A DNA stretch of 64,000 nucleotides from Loktanella sp. D2R18 (GCF_003318235.1 NZ_QOCG01000019.1:1-64000); one strand, 5' to 3'. Shown: positions 46,406 through 55,075, numbered from the stretch's first letter. The notes: generated by a model from the sequence alone, not told the origin. Translations and numbers: made by a program.

Positions 46406-46890
46406 CCTCTGACACGCCTCTGCATATGACAATCGACACCTCTGCCGAGCTGTTAGAGAATGATATCTTACCCAAAACCCAAGAGGTGCACACGGACCCC
46501 AATGTCCCCTCTCCCTCTGCGGCAGATTTGCCCAAGGCCTTGAACGAATCAACCGCCAAGAAAAGCCCCGCGCAATGGGCCTATGAGCGTATCATCATGT
46601 ATATCCAGAATTTTGAGAAACAGCTGGATAATGATCACGAAATCGGCGTGAGCCTTGCGGGCGGGTTGACCGGCGTTATCAAGATTGAAGGGTTAGGCTA
46701 TTACGACCCCGATATTGTCACCTATTACGGGGTCAATGATGAAGGCGCCAAAACCCAGCTGATTCAACATGTCAGCCAACTGAATGTCACGTTGATTGCC
46801 AGCCCAAAGAACATCGACCAACCCGAACCAAATCGGATCGGGTTCCAGCTTGCCACGGCATTGGATCGCGACGCGGATGTGACCGGGTGA
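46402..46890 (+). CDS. DUF6173 family protein
   Basis: 162 residues. The soluble domain SPAQWAYERIIMYIQNFEKQLD, EIGVSLAGG, GLGYYDPDIVTYYG and QLIQHVSQLNV matches the DUF6173 pattern. It is probably cytoplasmic; function unknown. Translationally coupled to the AsnC regulator by ATGA. Confidence 0.82.
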   Translation: MTSDTPLHMTIDTSAELLENDILPKTQEVHTDPNVPSPSAADLPKALNESTAKKSPAQWAYERIIMYIQNFEKQLDNDHEIGVSLAGGLTGVIKIEGLGYYDPDIVTYYGVNDEGAKTQLIQHVSQLNVTLIASPKNIDQPEPNRIGFQLATALDRDADVTG

Positions 46891-46945
46891 CAGACCCCAA
46901 ATTATCGGCTATGCGGTGAACAAACGACCGAAAAGGAATACACAC

Positions 46946-47080
46946 ATGTCAGACCACAAACACGGTGAAATGGATATTTCTGTCCAAGAAAAAACCTTTA
47001 ACGGTTTTATGAGCATGGTGACCAAGGGCGCGATCATCTGCATTTGCGTCTTGATCTTTATCGGCCTCGTAAACGGCTAA
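46946..47080 (+). CDS. aa3-type cytochrome c oxidase subunit IV
   Basis: 44 residues: MSDHKHGEMDISVQEKTFNGF then one membrane helix (MSMVTKGAIICICVLIFIGLVNG). This is the COX4_pro_2 family, the small fourth subunit of aa3 cytochrome c oxidases in alphaproteobacteria. AAGGAA precedes the ATG. The main oxidase subunits are not in this window. Confidence 0.9.
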   Translation: MSDHKHGEMDISVQEKTFNGFMSMVTKGAIICICVLIFIGLVNG

Positions 47081-47087
47081 CTGCGCC

Positions 47088-47702
47088 ATGAATCGCCGTC
47101 AGTTTATCGTTGGGCTTCCGCTTGCCCTTTCCGCGTGCTCAGCAACAGAAAGCTGGGCACCTGACGACATCGTATCGCGCGCCGTTTACCGCGATCCAGA
47201 TCCAGCCTACCTGACATTATACACGATGAAAAACACGGGTTCTGACAACGGGGCCCATACTGCGCTTTTGATCAATGCAAGCCAGCGCGTGATATTTGAC
47301 CCGGCTGGATCATTCGAACAAACCCGGATGCCCGAACGCAATGACGTTCTTTTTGGGGTGACCCCCGAACTTGAGTCCTATTACGTCAGCTACCATGCCC
47401 GCGTGACCTATTACGTGGTTGGACAGACCGTTGAGGTTCGTCCAGAAGTCGCAGAGCAAGCGTTGCAACTGGCACTGGCCAACGGCCCTGAGCCACAAGC
47501 ACATTGCGCCCGGTCAACGTCACGCATCCTGCGCCAACTGCCCGGATTCGGTAACTTCCGCCAGACATGGGACCCGAACCGGGTATCCGAGGATTTCGCG
47601 CACCTTCCCGGTGTGACCACGCACGAATACCGCGAAACAGATGCAGACGACAAATCAATCGCCGCAGCGCAAATAAACGCAGCGCTTACAGCAGACCAGT
47701 AG
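47088..47702 (+). CDS. conserved lipoprotein of unknown function
   Basis: 204 residues. MNRRQFIVGLPLALSACSATES carries a twin-arginine-like start (RR-Q-F) and a lipobox LSAC. The body has GAHTALLINASQRVIFDPAGSFEQ, ERNDVLFGVTPELESYYVSYHA and HCARSTSRILRQLPGF, a layout that recalls cysteine-protease-like (DUF4105-type) lipoproteins with an H...C pair, but the relation is loose. Seven bases after the oxidase subunit gene. 3' end overlaps azlD. Confidence 0.78.
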   Translation: MNRRQFIVGLPLALSACSATESWAPDDIVSRAVYRDPDPAYLTLYTMKNTGSDNGAHTALLINASQRVIFDPAGSFEQTRMPERNDVLFGVTPELESYYVSYHARVTYYVVGQTVEVRPEVAEQALQLALANGPEPQAHCARSTSRILRQLPGFGNFRQTWDPNRVSEDFAHLPGVTTHEYRETDADDKSIAAAQINAALTADQ

Positions 47703-48021
47703 CCGCCAAACCCGCGTAAAGCGTGATAACACCTGCAAAGACGGCCCACAGCACATTGCGCGTCCATAGCCCGACGCCCACAGTGGCAAGCGCGGCTAAA
47801 ATGCGGACGATGTCAGGCTGCCCGCCCGTCGCTGCAGGCCAAAGCACCAATGGCGCAACCATCCCAGGTAGCACCGCAACGGGTGTGAACCGCAGTAGGC
47901 GCAACACAAATGGCGGCATCGGACGGTCACCGATCAGGCCTAAAAACGAGAACCGGATCAAAAACGTCCCGACACCCAAAAGGGCAATCACAATCCAAAT
48001 TTCAGCAGCGCTATACGTCAT
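47686..48021 (-). CDS. azlD: branched-chain amino acid exporter small subunit AzlD
   Basis: 111 residues, four hydrophobic helices, starting MTYSAAEIWIVIALLGVGTFLIRFSFL. The RxSFL and RFTPVAVLPGMVAPLVLWP stretches are AzlD features. With AzlC it forms an amino acid export pair. ATGA overlap with azlC. Confidence 0.9.
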   Translation of the reverse strand: MTYSAAEIWIVIALLGVGTFLIRFSFLGLIGDRPMPPFVLRLLRFTPVAVLPGMVAPLVLWPAATGGQPDIVRILAALATVGVGLWTRNVLWAVFAGVITLYAGLAATGLL

Positions 48022-48740
48022 CCGGCACGTTTCTCCATCCAAGTTTCAACAGTCGCACCCGTTAGCATCGCAACACCTGCCGCAACCAACAGGCCCGTTC
48101 CCGACGGCATATCCACAAGCACCAGGGCCACGATAATCGACGCCATCGCTGCCGCAATATGCGCAACTGACTTGAGCATCGGCGCAACCATCGCAAGAAA
48201 CATAATCGGCATGATGAAATCCAACGCCCAGGCCTCTGGGATCGCGGTTCCGGCCAAGATGCCAACCAATGTCATAATCATCCATAAGGGGGTAATTGGG
48301 CTCGCCACGCCAAGAAAATACATCACCCGATCCGGCACCGTCATTTCAGGGCGGGCCTCATAGCGGGCAATTGATGTGATGTAGGTCTGGTCAAAGTTCA
48401 GATAAGAAATCAACGCGCGCTGCCACATCCGCGCAGGACCAAGATACGGCACGAGCGACGCCGAATACATCGCCATGCGCAGGTTCACCGCCAATGCGGC
48501 CAAAAGCACAAACGCAATGCCCGCATTCTCTGTGATCATCTGCACGGCCGCAAACTGTGATGCCCCCGCGATGACCAAAACGGAAAAACCCATCGCCTGA
48601 CCAATTGTCAGTCCGGCATCCGTCGCGATCACTCCGAACAACAGCGCAAAAGGACCCGCAACAAAAATAAATGGCACACCATCGCGCACCCCGGCCCAAT
48701 AGGCGGATTTGCTTGCCGTTTTGACGGTGGAAGTTGTCAT
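48018..48740 (-). CDS. azlC: branched-chain amino acid exporter large subunit AzlC
   Basis: 240 residues with about seven membrane helices. AzlC signature: GVRDGVPFIFVAGPFALLFGVIATDAGL, GASQFAAVQMI, NLRMAMYSASLVPYL and YLNFDQTY. Exports branched-chain amino acids or analogues in known cases. First gene of the azlCD unit; divergent from fdhD. Confidence 0.92.
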   Translation of the reverse strand: MTTSTVKTASKSAYWAGVRDGVPFIFVAGPFALLFGVIATDAGLTIGQAMGFSVLVIAGASQFAAVQMITENAGIAFVLLAALAVNLRMAMYSASLVPYLGPARMWQRALISYLNFDQTYITSIARYEARPEMTVPDRVMYFLGVASPITPLWMIMTLVGILAGTAIPEAWALDFIMPIMFLAMVAPMLKSVAHIAAAMASIIVALVLVDMPSGTGLLVAAGVAMLTGATVETWMEKRAG

Positions 48741-48800
48741 CTCTTTCCCCTAGCCTGAGCCCATTACGATAGGCTTAGACCTGCAAAACGGGAATGGCAA

Positions 48801-49682
48801 TTGGCGCGACTTGAGAATACGACAGATTACCTAATCGCCCCGTGCATGCAGAGCGAAGGGCTGACGCGGGCCGTCATCGGGACCGATCAACATGGTCAAC
48901 CCATTGATCTTAACGTGATCGAAGAACGCCCACTGACCATCTACCTAAACGCCCAAGAAATCGTGACCGCGATGACCATTGGCGACTACCCAGAATACCT
49001 CGCACTCGGCTTTTTGCGTAACCAAGGCATGCTGCGCGACGCAGACACAATCACCGGGGTCGATTACGATGCAGAGCTTGATGTGGTTGTCGTGCGCACC
49101 GACAATAAAACCATATTTGAAGACAAGCTTAAGAAAAAGACCCGCACCAGCGGCTGCGCTGTCGGCACCGTCTTTGGCGACATGATGGAAGGGCTTGAGA
49201 ATGTGACCCTGCCCGCCACGCCCGTAAAAACCTCTGACCTCTATACACTTGCCGCCAAGATCAATCGCACGCCATCGCTCTATCTTACGGCGGGCGCGAT
49301 TCACGGAACCGTGCTCTGCCAAGGCGACCGACCGCTGGTCTACATGGAGGACGTCGGCCGCCATAACGCCGTTGATAAAATCGCCGGCTGGATGCTCTCT
49401 GAGAAGGTCAAATCTGGCGACAAAATCCTCTACACCACAGGACGGCTGACATCCGAGATGGTGATCAAGACGGCATTGATGGGCATCCCAACCCTCGCGT
49501 CACGCTCTGGGTTTACCGCTTGGGGCGTTGAAATCGCCAACCAAGTGGGGCTGACGCTCATCGGCCGGATGAAAGGGCAAAGGTTTGTCTGCCTCTCCGG
49601 CGAAACGCGGCTAATCCGCGACGCTGACCCCAACAAGGTCGCCGATGAACCCAAACAATCTGATCGAAAGAGGCGGCTGTGA
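48801..49682 (+). CDS. fdhD: formate dehydrogenase accessory sulfurtransferase FdhD
   Basis: 293 residues. FdhD passes sulfur from IscS to the molybdenum cofactor of formate dehydrogenases. Seen: EERPLTIYLNAQEIVTAMTIGDYPEYLALGFLRNQGM, the active loop RTSGCAVGTVFGD (about C119), the nucleotide-like GRHNAVDKIAGWML, TGRLTSEMV and SRSGFTAWGVEIA. Only the first cysteine of the CxxC loop seen in E. coli is present (CAVG). Begins with TTG; GTGA overlap with the next gene. Confidence 0.93.
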   Translation: MARLENTTDYLIAPCMQSEGLTRAVIGTDQHGQPIDLNVIEERPLTIYLNAQEIVTAMTIGDYPEYLALGFLRNQGMLRDADTITGVDYDAELDVVVVRTDNKTIFEDKLKKKTRTSGCAVGTVFGDMMEGLENVTLPATPVKTSDLYTLAAKINRTPSLYLTAGAIHGTVLCQGDRPLVYMEDVGRHNAVDKIAGWMLSEKVKSGDKILYTTGRLTSEMVIKTALMGIPTLASRSGFTAWGVEIANQVGLTLIGRMKGQRFVCLSGETRLIRDADPNKVADEPKQSDRKRRL

Positions 49683-50190
49683 AGAAAATTGATATCGTTT
49701 ATTCCGACCCGAAGCAGATACAACGATGCTTAAAAGTCGTCCGTGGCAGCAGATATTACATGCCTCGATATGCGTGGTTTGGCGCGTTCGGTCGCGCGCT
49801 GATAATTGTTTTGCCAGTTACGCTATTGTTTCTGGGGTACATCGATTCACACGTCTTATTAGGATTTGCTTCTGGATACCTTGCCCATCGTATATTTGAG
49901 TTAAAAATTAAGCCCTACATTTACCGTAAAGCTGCGCCACATTTCGCTCTTCAAATGAAATATTGGCCACAACGGGTTACACTCGACGCCAATGGTGTGC
50001 ATTTCAAATCGCGAACCGCCGCGACTTGGGTTTCGTGGGCAGCACTTCCGTCACCTGAATTTAGAAAAAAGGAATCCTTATTCGTATGGAACCGGAACGG
50101 ACATTGCCAATCTCTAAAGATGGCCTGCCTGATGATATGACGCCCCACGACCTTAAGGCGCAAATTCTACGTTGGCAAAGCGCACAGTGA
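49679..50190 (+). CDS. YcxB-like membrane protein split by a -1 frameshift
   Basis: In the starting frame (GTG at 49679, overlapping the fdhD stop) the protein has two membrane helices (about 38-55, 58-75) and a soluble part with VTLDANGVHFKSRTAATWVSWAALPSPEFRKK, as in the YcxB-like family, but then ends at 50140 with the untypical tail ESLFVWNRNGHCQSLK. At 50065-50071 the codons read AGA-AAA-AAG, i.e. an in-phase slippery heptamer A-AAA-AAG. Slipping back one base there gives GILIRMEPERTLPISKDGLPDD... ending TGA at 50190, a family-like end (about 170 residues). So either a base was lost in the A run or ribosomes shift frame. See finding. Confidence 0.7.
50065..50071 (+). other. in-phase A-AAA-AAG slippery heptamer
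   Basis: The heptamer A-AAA-AAG is in the reading phase of the upstream frame (codons AGA AAA AAG). It is the same sequence used for -1 frameshifting in E. coli dnaX. A -1 slip joins the two halves of the YcxB-like gene. I see no strong upstream Shine-Dalgarno stimulator or downstream hairpin. Confidence 0.6.
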
Positions 50191-50260
50191 CCCTCATATC
50201 ATCTTGCCCTAAATACTCCCGCCGAAGGCGGATGCACCGCGTCGCAGACGGGGGGCAAAA

Positions 50261-50848
50261 ATGATCCAACCTTTGGGCGTTATTCTTGCTGGCGGACAAG
50301 CAACCCGTATGGGCGGCGGCGACAAAGCGCTTTTACCGCTGGGTGCGGGCACAATCCTGTCGCATGTAATTGATCGGCTTGAACCACAGGTTGGCGGCAT
50401 CGCATTGAACGCAAATGGGGATGCCGCGCGGTTTGCGGGCTTCGACCTACCCGTGATCGCAGATAGTATCGCGGGCTTTGCCGGGCCGCTATCGGGCGTT
50501 TTGGCCGGGTTGGATTGGGCCGCACAACAAGGGGCCACCCATATCGTCACCGCTGCTGCGGACACTCCGTTTTTTCCCTGTGATCTAGTGCCACAACTGA
50601 TGCTCGCCGCCGAAAATGCAGGCGCTGATCTGGCACTGGCAGCCAGCCCAAGCGGGCGGCAACCAACGTTCGGCTTGTGGCCAGTTGCCCTGCGCGAAGA
50701 CCTCCGCCTGGCCTTGCAAGGCGGATTACGTAAGGTCGTACTTTGGACCGAGAAACATAGGGCGGGATACGCTGAATTCGCGGATGACGCGGCTTTTTTC
50801 AATGTGAACACGCCAGATGATCTGGTCAAAGCGCGGGCAATGCTATGA
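50261..50848 (+). CDS. mobA: molybdenum cofactor guanylyltransferase MobA
   Basis: 195 residues. N-terminal nucleotide motif GVILAGGQATRMGGGDKALLPLG, then AGPLSGVLAGLDWA, and the acidic AAADTPFFPCDLV loop and GRQPTFGLWP. MobA attaches GMP to molybdopterin to make MGD, the form used by formate dehydrogenases and DMSO reductase-family enzymes. ATGA overlap with mobB. Confidence 0.94.
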   Translation: MIQPLGVILAGGQATRMGGGDKALLPLGAGTILSHVIDRLEPQVGGIALNANGDAARFAGFDLPVIADSIAGFAGPLSGVLAGLDWAAQQGATHIVTAAADTPFFPCDLVPQLMLAAENAGADLALAASPSGRQPTFGLWPVALREDLRLALQGGLRKVVLWTEKHRAGYAEFADDAAFFNVNTPDDLVKARAML

Positions 50849-51336
50849 AAATTTACGGTGTCGTTGGATATAAAAACGCAGGTAAAACTGGGCTGATGGA
50901 GCGCCTCGTGACTGAAATCAGCGGCCGAGGCCTGCGCGTTTCGACCATCAAGCATGCGCATCACAGCTTTGACGTCGATCAACCCGAAAAAGACAGCTAC
51001 CGCCACCGGGCCGCGGGGGCGCAGCAGGTGCTTTTGGCATCGCAGTCGCGCTGGGCCTTGATGACAGAGCTACGCGACCACCCAGAACCCCCGCTTTCTG
51101 ACCTTCTTGCGCAGCTTGCCCCTGTCGATCTGATCTTGATCGAAGGCTACAAACGCGACGCCCACCCCAAAGTCGAAGCCTTTCGCGCAGAGGCCAAAAA
51201 TCCGCTGATCGCGCCAGAGGACACCAGCATCCGCGCCATCGCATCAAACACGGCTGTCGATACCGATCGCCCAGTTTTTAATCTGGATGACACGGCGGCC
51301 ATTGCTAATTTTATCCTCGCTGAGGTCGGGCTATGA
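50845..51336 (+). CDS. mobB: molybdopterin-guanine dinucleotide biosynthesis protein MobB
   Basis: 163 residues. GTPase-like P-loop in VGYKNAGKTGLMERLV, then STIKHAHHSFDVDQPEKDSYRHRAAGA and LIEGYKRDAHPKVEAFR. It helps MobA and binds GTP. ATGA overlaps with mobA and with the moeA fusion gene. Confidence 0.93.
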   Translation: MKIYGVVGYKNAGKTGLMERLVTEISGRGLRVSTIKHAHHSFDVDQPEKDSYRHRAAGAQQVLLASQSRWALMTELRDHPEPPLSDLLAQLAPVDLILIEGYKRDAHPKVEAFRAEAKNPLIAPEDTSIRAIASNTAVDTDRPVFNLDDTAAIANFILAEVGL

Positions 51337-53417
51337 AATTTGACCGGGTCATAATGGTGGATTGGTCGGGCGGCAATGACCGAGGCCCAACCCCCAAAAA
51401 AGACGCGATCTGGGCTGCAGTTGGCGCGGATGGCGTATCCGAACCTCCCATTTATTTCCGCAATAGGCAGGTGGCAGAAAGCTGGCTGATCGACACGCTG
51501 ACCAATTTGCGCGACCAAGGTCTACGCGTGCTTTTGGCATTCGATCTGTGCTTCGCCTACCCCACCGGGTTCGCCACGCATGTGATTGGTTCTGAAGACA
51601 CGCTGGGCCTATGGGATTGGTTTGCTGCCCGCGTCGAAGACGGGCCAAAGTTAAACAATCGGTTTGATCTGGCCGGGCAAATCAATGCGCTTTTTCCCGG
51701 CACCGGACCCTATTGGTTCAACGGGCTACAACGCGACATCCCCGATCTACAGCGCAAAGGCAACGATCGGCATGGGCATGGGATGCCCGAAAAACGCGCC
51801 GCCGATCTCGCGATCAAAGGGAGTTTTTCACCATGGCAATTGGCGGGGGCTGGCGCGGTTGGCGGCCAAGTCATTATGGGCCTGCCGACGCTTTCGCGAT
51901 TGCGCCATCATTTTGGCGCAGATATTTGCGTTTGGCCGTTTCAATCCCCTGACGCGCAAATCGTCATGGCCGAGACCTATTTTTCGCAACTTCCCGATCT
52001 TGTTGCGGCTTCTCCCGAGCCGATCAAAGATGCCGCGCAAGTCGCGCTTTACGCCCGCGCATTTTCGGCGCTTACTCCAGATGAAATGGCTGCGATGATG
52101 GATGTTGCGCCGTCGCCCGAAGGCTGGGTGCTTGGTGCGGGATCAGCGGACATTTTGCGCGCCAGTCTCGCGCCGCCTGCGCTGCGCAATGATTGTTTTG
52201 CGATGCCGCAAGGGGCCTATTGGACGCCGGTTGACACCGCGCTCGCGCATCTACGCGACCAGCTTGGCGCGGTGACGGATGTCGCAGAGGTACCAATCGG
52301 GCAGGCGACGCACCGGATTTTGGCAGAAGGCGTATCTGCGGCCCGGTCACACCCGCCCGCCCCCAATTCCGCCGTTGATGGCTATGGGTTTGCGGGACCC
52401 ATCCCTGCTGGCACCCATGTATTGCCGCTGCTCGCGGGGCGCTCGGCTGCTGGGCAACCCTACAACCATGCGGTCCCCCCCGGCACGGCGATCCGCATTT
52501 TGACCGGGGCAAACCTCCCGCAAGGCGTCGATACCGTTATTTTACAAGAAGACGTCACCGCGACGGATGATCAAATCGCATTTCATGGGCCACTGAAAAA
52601 AGGCTCAAACGCGCGTAATGCGGGCGAAGATATGCGTAAAGGCGATGCCATTCTTTCAGCGGGGCACAAGATCACGCCAGCAGACATCGGCACAATGGCT
52701 GCCGCTGGCGTTGAGCATATTAAGGTGCGCAAACGCTTGCGCGTTGGTATCTTATCGACAGGGGATGAATTGCGTGATCCCGGCACGCCCGCGCATGAAG
52801 GGCAGATATTTGATGCCAACCGCCCCATGCTTTGCGCGGTTGTGGCGGACTGGGGTTACGAGGTGGTTGACCTTGGCCGCGCGCCTGATGACCGCCCCAA
52901 ACTGCGGGCGATCTTGGATGACGCCAGCGCGCGCTGTGATGTGATCCTGAGTTCTGGCGGGGCCTCTGCGGGGGACGAAGACCATATGTCTGCGCTGCTC
53001 GCTGACACCGGGTCATTTGCGCTTTGGCGGATTGCAATGAAACCGGGCCGCCCGCTAGCGCTTGGGCTATGGAACGACATCCCCGTCTTTGGGCTGCCCG
53101 GCAATCCGGTTGCAGCGATGGTCTGCACTTTGATATTTGCGCGCCCTGCGCTGCGCCAATTGGCGGGCGGCGATTGGGCCGAGACTGAAAGCTATCTATT
53201 ACCTGCCGCCTTCACGAAATCCAAAAAGGCAGGTCGTCGTGAATATCTGCGTGCACGGGTCACGGATGGCCGCGTGGAGGTCTTTGCTTCCGAAGGGTCA
53301 GGCAGGGTTTCTGGGCTAAGTTGGGCGACAGGGCTTGTCGAATTGGACGATCCCGCGCAAAAGGTAGCACCGGGCGATCTTGTCCGCTTCATTCCTTTCG
53401 GAAACTTCGCGTTATGA
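51333..53417 (+). CDS. moeA: fusion: unrecognised N-terminal domain + molybdopterin molybdotransferase MoeA
   Basis: 694 residues. The C-terminal 400 residues are a full MoeA: APNSAVDGYGFAGP, GTAIRILTGANLPQGVDTVILQED, IGTMAAAGVEHIKVRKRLRVGILSTGDEL, the MPT-binding SSGGASAGDEDHM and IAMKPGRPLALG with GLPGNPVAAMV. The first 290 residues are separate: FDRVIMVDWSGGNDRGPTPK, LLAFDLCFAYPTGFA and MDAPSPEGW-like stretches. The motif order VDWS...FD recalls DUF429-type RNase H-like folds, but I cannot name the domain. MoeA inserts molybdate into adenylated molybdopterin. Coupled to mobB and to the following acetyltransferase by ATGA overlaps. Confidence 0.9.
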   Translation: MKFDRVIMVDWSGGNDRGPTPKKDAIWAAVGADGVSEPPIYFRNRQVAESWLIDTLTNLRDQGLRVLLAFDLCFAYPTGFATHVIGSEDTLGLWDWFAARVEDGPKLNNRFDLAGQINALFPGTGPYWFNGLQRDIPDLQRKGNDRHGHGMPEKRAADLAIKGSFSPWQLAGAGAVGGQVIMGLPTLSRLRHHFGADICVWPFQSPDAQIVMAETYFSQLPDLVAASPEPIKDAAQVALYARAFSALTPDEMAAMMDVAPSPEGWVLGAGSADILRASLAPPALRNDCFAMPQGAYWTPVDTALAHLRDQLGAVTDVAEVPIGQATHRILAEGVSAARSHPPAPNSAVDGYGFAGPIPAGTHVLPLLAGRSAAGQPYNHAVPPGTAIRILTGANLPQGVDTVILQEDVTATDDQIAFHGPLKKGSNARNAGEDMRKGDAILSAGHKITPADIGTMAAAGVEHIKVRKRLRVGILSTGDELRDPGTPAHEGQIFDANRPMLCAVVADWGYEVVDLGRAPDDRPKLRAILDDASARCDVILSSGGASAGDEDHMSALLADTGSFALWRIAMKPGRPLALGLWNDIPVFGLPGNPVAAMVCTLIFARPALRQLAGGDWAETESYLLPAAFTKSKKAGRREYLRARVTDGRVEVFASEGSGRVSGLSWATGLVELDDPAQKVAPGDLVRFIPFGNFAL

Positions 53418-53992
53418 AAATTACAGTTGGCATTCCTGACGTTAGCCGCGGCGAAGCAGCGGCCCTATATTGGGAGGCTTTCGGCACCAAGCTTGGCTTT
53501 ACAATGGGGCCAAAATATCGCGCGCTCGTCTATATCAACCGGGTGATGCGGTCGGATCACGGGATTTGCGCCCATGACGCGCAGGGGCGATTGATCGGGG
53601 TTGCGGGATTTAAAACCTCGCAAGGTGCGCTTGTTGGCGGCAGCTTCACGGATATTCGCAAAGTGTACGGCTGGGTTGGCGCGGCGATCCGGGTCCGGTT
53701 GATGGGCGCGCTTGAAAGCGACACTGAAAATGAGAGGTTCTTAATGGACGGGTTGTTCGTCGCCCATGAGGCCCGCGGCAAAGGGGTTGGCACGGCATTA
53801 TTGAACGAAGTCAGCGCAGAGGCCAGACGACGCGGTTACCGTCAAGTCCGGCTCGACGTGGTCGATACCAATCCACGTGCCCGCGCACTTTATCTACACG
53901 AAGGGTTCCGCGAACTTGAGACCCACAAAATGGGGCTTTTACGGTATATTTTCGGGTTTAATGCGGCGACAATTATGATCCGCGACGTCTAA
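53414..53992 (+). CDS. GNAT-family N-acetyltransferase
   Basis: 192 residues. Acetyl-CoA motif FMLMDGLFVAHEARGKGVGTALL (RGKGVG) followed by EARRRGYRQVRLDVVDTNPRARALYLHEGF. Substrate unknown. Last gene of the mob-moe unit; its stop is 4 bp inside the convergent mbfA gene end. Confidence 0.88.
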   Translation: MKITVGIPDVSRGEAAALYWEAFGTKLGFTMGPKYRALVYINRVMRSDHGICAHDAQGRLIGVAGFKTSQGALVGGSFTDIRKVYGWVGAAIRVRLMGALESDTENERFLMDGLFVAHEARGKGVGTALLNEVSAEARRRGYRQVRLDVVDTNPRARALYLHEGFRELETHKMGLLRYIFGFNAATIMIRDV

Positions 53993-54966
53993 CCTGACCC
54001 AATGAGCGCACCTGCCGCGAACACTAATGCGCCCCCCAAAACCACCTGAAACGCGGCCCGTAAAAACGGCGTGTTCATATAGCGGTTTTGTATCCAAGCA
54101 ATTGCCCAGAGTTCAACGAAGACCACAACAAGCGCGATAATCGTTGCTGTCCAAAATTCTGGAATGAGGTAAGGCATCGCGTGACCAAGCCCGCCGAGCG
54201 TTGTCATCACGCCGGCCGCAATCCCACGTTTAATTGGTGATCCGCGACCCGAAAGCTGACCATCATCTGACGCCGCTTCGGTAAACCCCATTGAAATTCC
54301 CGCACCAACCGATGCGGCAAGCCCGACAAGAAATGTGGTCCATGTATCTTGAGTCGCGAATGCGACGGCAAAAATCGGGGCCAGTGTCGACACAGACCCA
54401 TCCATCAAGCCAGCCAATCCTGGCTGGACCCACGTTAAGACAAACTGGCGATGGGCGGCGACTTCTTCGGTGGTCTTTTCCGCGTCACCCAGATGTTCCG
54501 CTTCCAAAGCTTCGGCCGTGTCTGCATGCCCCGCCTCGGCGGCGGCAAGATCACCCAAAAGCTGCCGGGTCCCCGCATCTGCGGTCTTGGACGCCGCCAA
54601 TAGATAGAACTGTTCGGCGTCGTGTTCCATCTGTGCGGCTTGCTCGCGGATACGTTCAAGCCCAAGGTTTTCGATCAACCACACAGGGCTGCGCGCATAA
54701 AATCCCGACACATGTTCGCGACGGATCAAGGGAATCACTTCACCAAAGCGCGATGTGTGCATTTCTATAAGGCGGCGGCGGTGATCATCTTCTTCAGCGG
54801 CCATGCCATCAAACACGGCGGCAGAGGCAGGAAAATCGGCGCGCAAGTGGTTTGCATAGCTTCGATAAATGCGCGCGTCGTCTTCCTCGGACGAAATTGC
54901 AAGCGCCAGTATCTCCTGCTCTGACAAATCCTTAAAGCGGCGACGGCTGGCAATTCCGGGAATCAT
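53989..54966 (-). CDS. mbfA: membrane-bound ferritin / VIT1-type iron exporter MbfA
   Basis: About 325 residues. N-terminal rubrerythrin/ferritin-like domain (about 12-165) with EED...MAAEEDDHRRR and AAAEAGHADTAE iron-site glutamates, then a VIT1/CCC1-like membrane domain (about 170-325) with QPGLAGLMDGSVSTLAPIFAVAFA and GISMGFTEAASDDG. MbfA exports iron and protects against iron and peroxide in Agrobacterium and Bradyrhizobium, where it is under Irr control. The ATG at 54966 has GAGG six bases upstream; an ATG at 54978 is the alternative. Confidence 0.9.
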   Translation of the reverse strand: MIPGIASRRRFKDLSEQEILALAISSEEDDARIYRSYANHLRADFPASAAVFDGMAAEEDDHRRRLIEMHTSRFGEVIPLIRREHVSGFYARSPVWLIENLGLERIREQAAQMEHDAEQFYLLAASKTADAGTRQLLGDLAAAEAGHADTAEALEAEHLGDAEKTTEEVAAHRQFVLTWVQPGLAGLMDGSVSTLAPIFAVAFATQDTWTTFLVGLAASVGAGISMGFTEAASDDGQLSGRGSPIKRGIAAGVMTTLGGLGHAMPYLIPEFWTATIIALVVVFVELWAIAWIQNRYMNTPFLRAAFQVVLGGALVFAAGALIGSG

Positions 54967-54980
54967 CATAGGCCTCATGT

Positions 54981-54995
54981 TTAGAATGTTTCTAA
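54981..54995. promoter_or_regulatory. Irr-type (ICE-like) operator upstream of mbfA
   Basis: Perfect inverted repeat TTAGAA-TGT-TTCTAA, 14-28 bp before the chosen mbfA start. It overlaps the end of a promoter-like pair read on the minus strand, TTGACC (55021-55016) and TAGATT (54999-54994), 16 bp apart. The half-sites match the TTAGAA/TTCTAA core of iron-control elements bound by Irr, known to control mbfA in rhizobia, so repression by Irr under low iron is inferred. Confidence 0.6.
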
Positions 54996-55075
54996 TCTAC
55001 TCAGTTCTATTCTTGGGTCAATCCCGCAAGCTGAACCGTTTAGTTCTGCCATTGCAGCATCAAAAGGAACCACTC

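Noticed and set aside
50209-51006. 265-codon minus-strand frame over mobA
   Set aside because: Antisense to mobA with intact motifs; low-complexity Ala/Ser translation.
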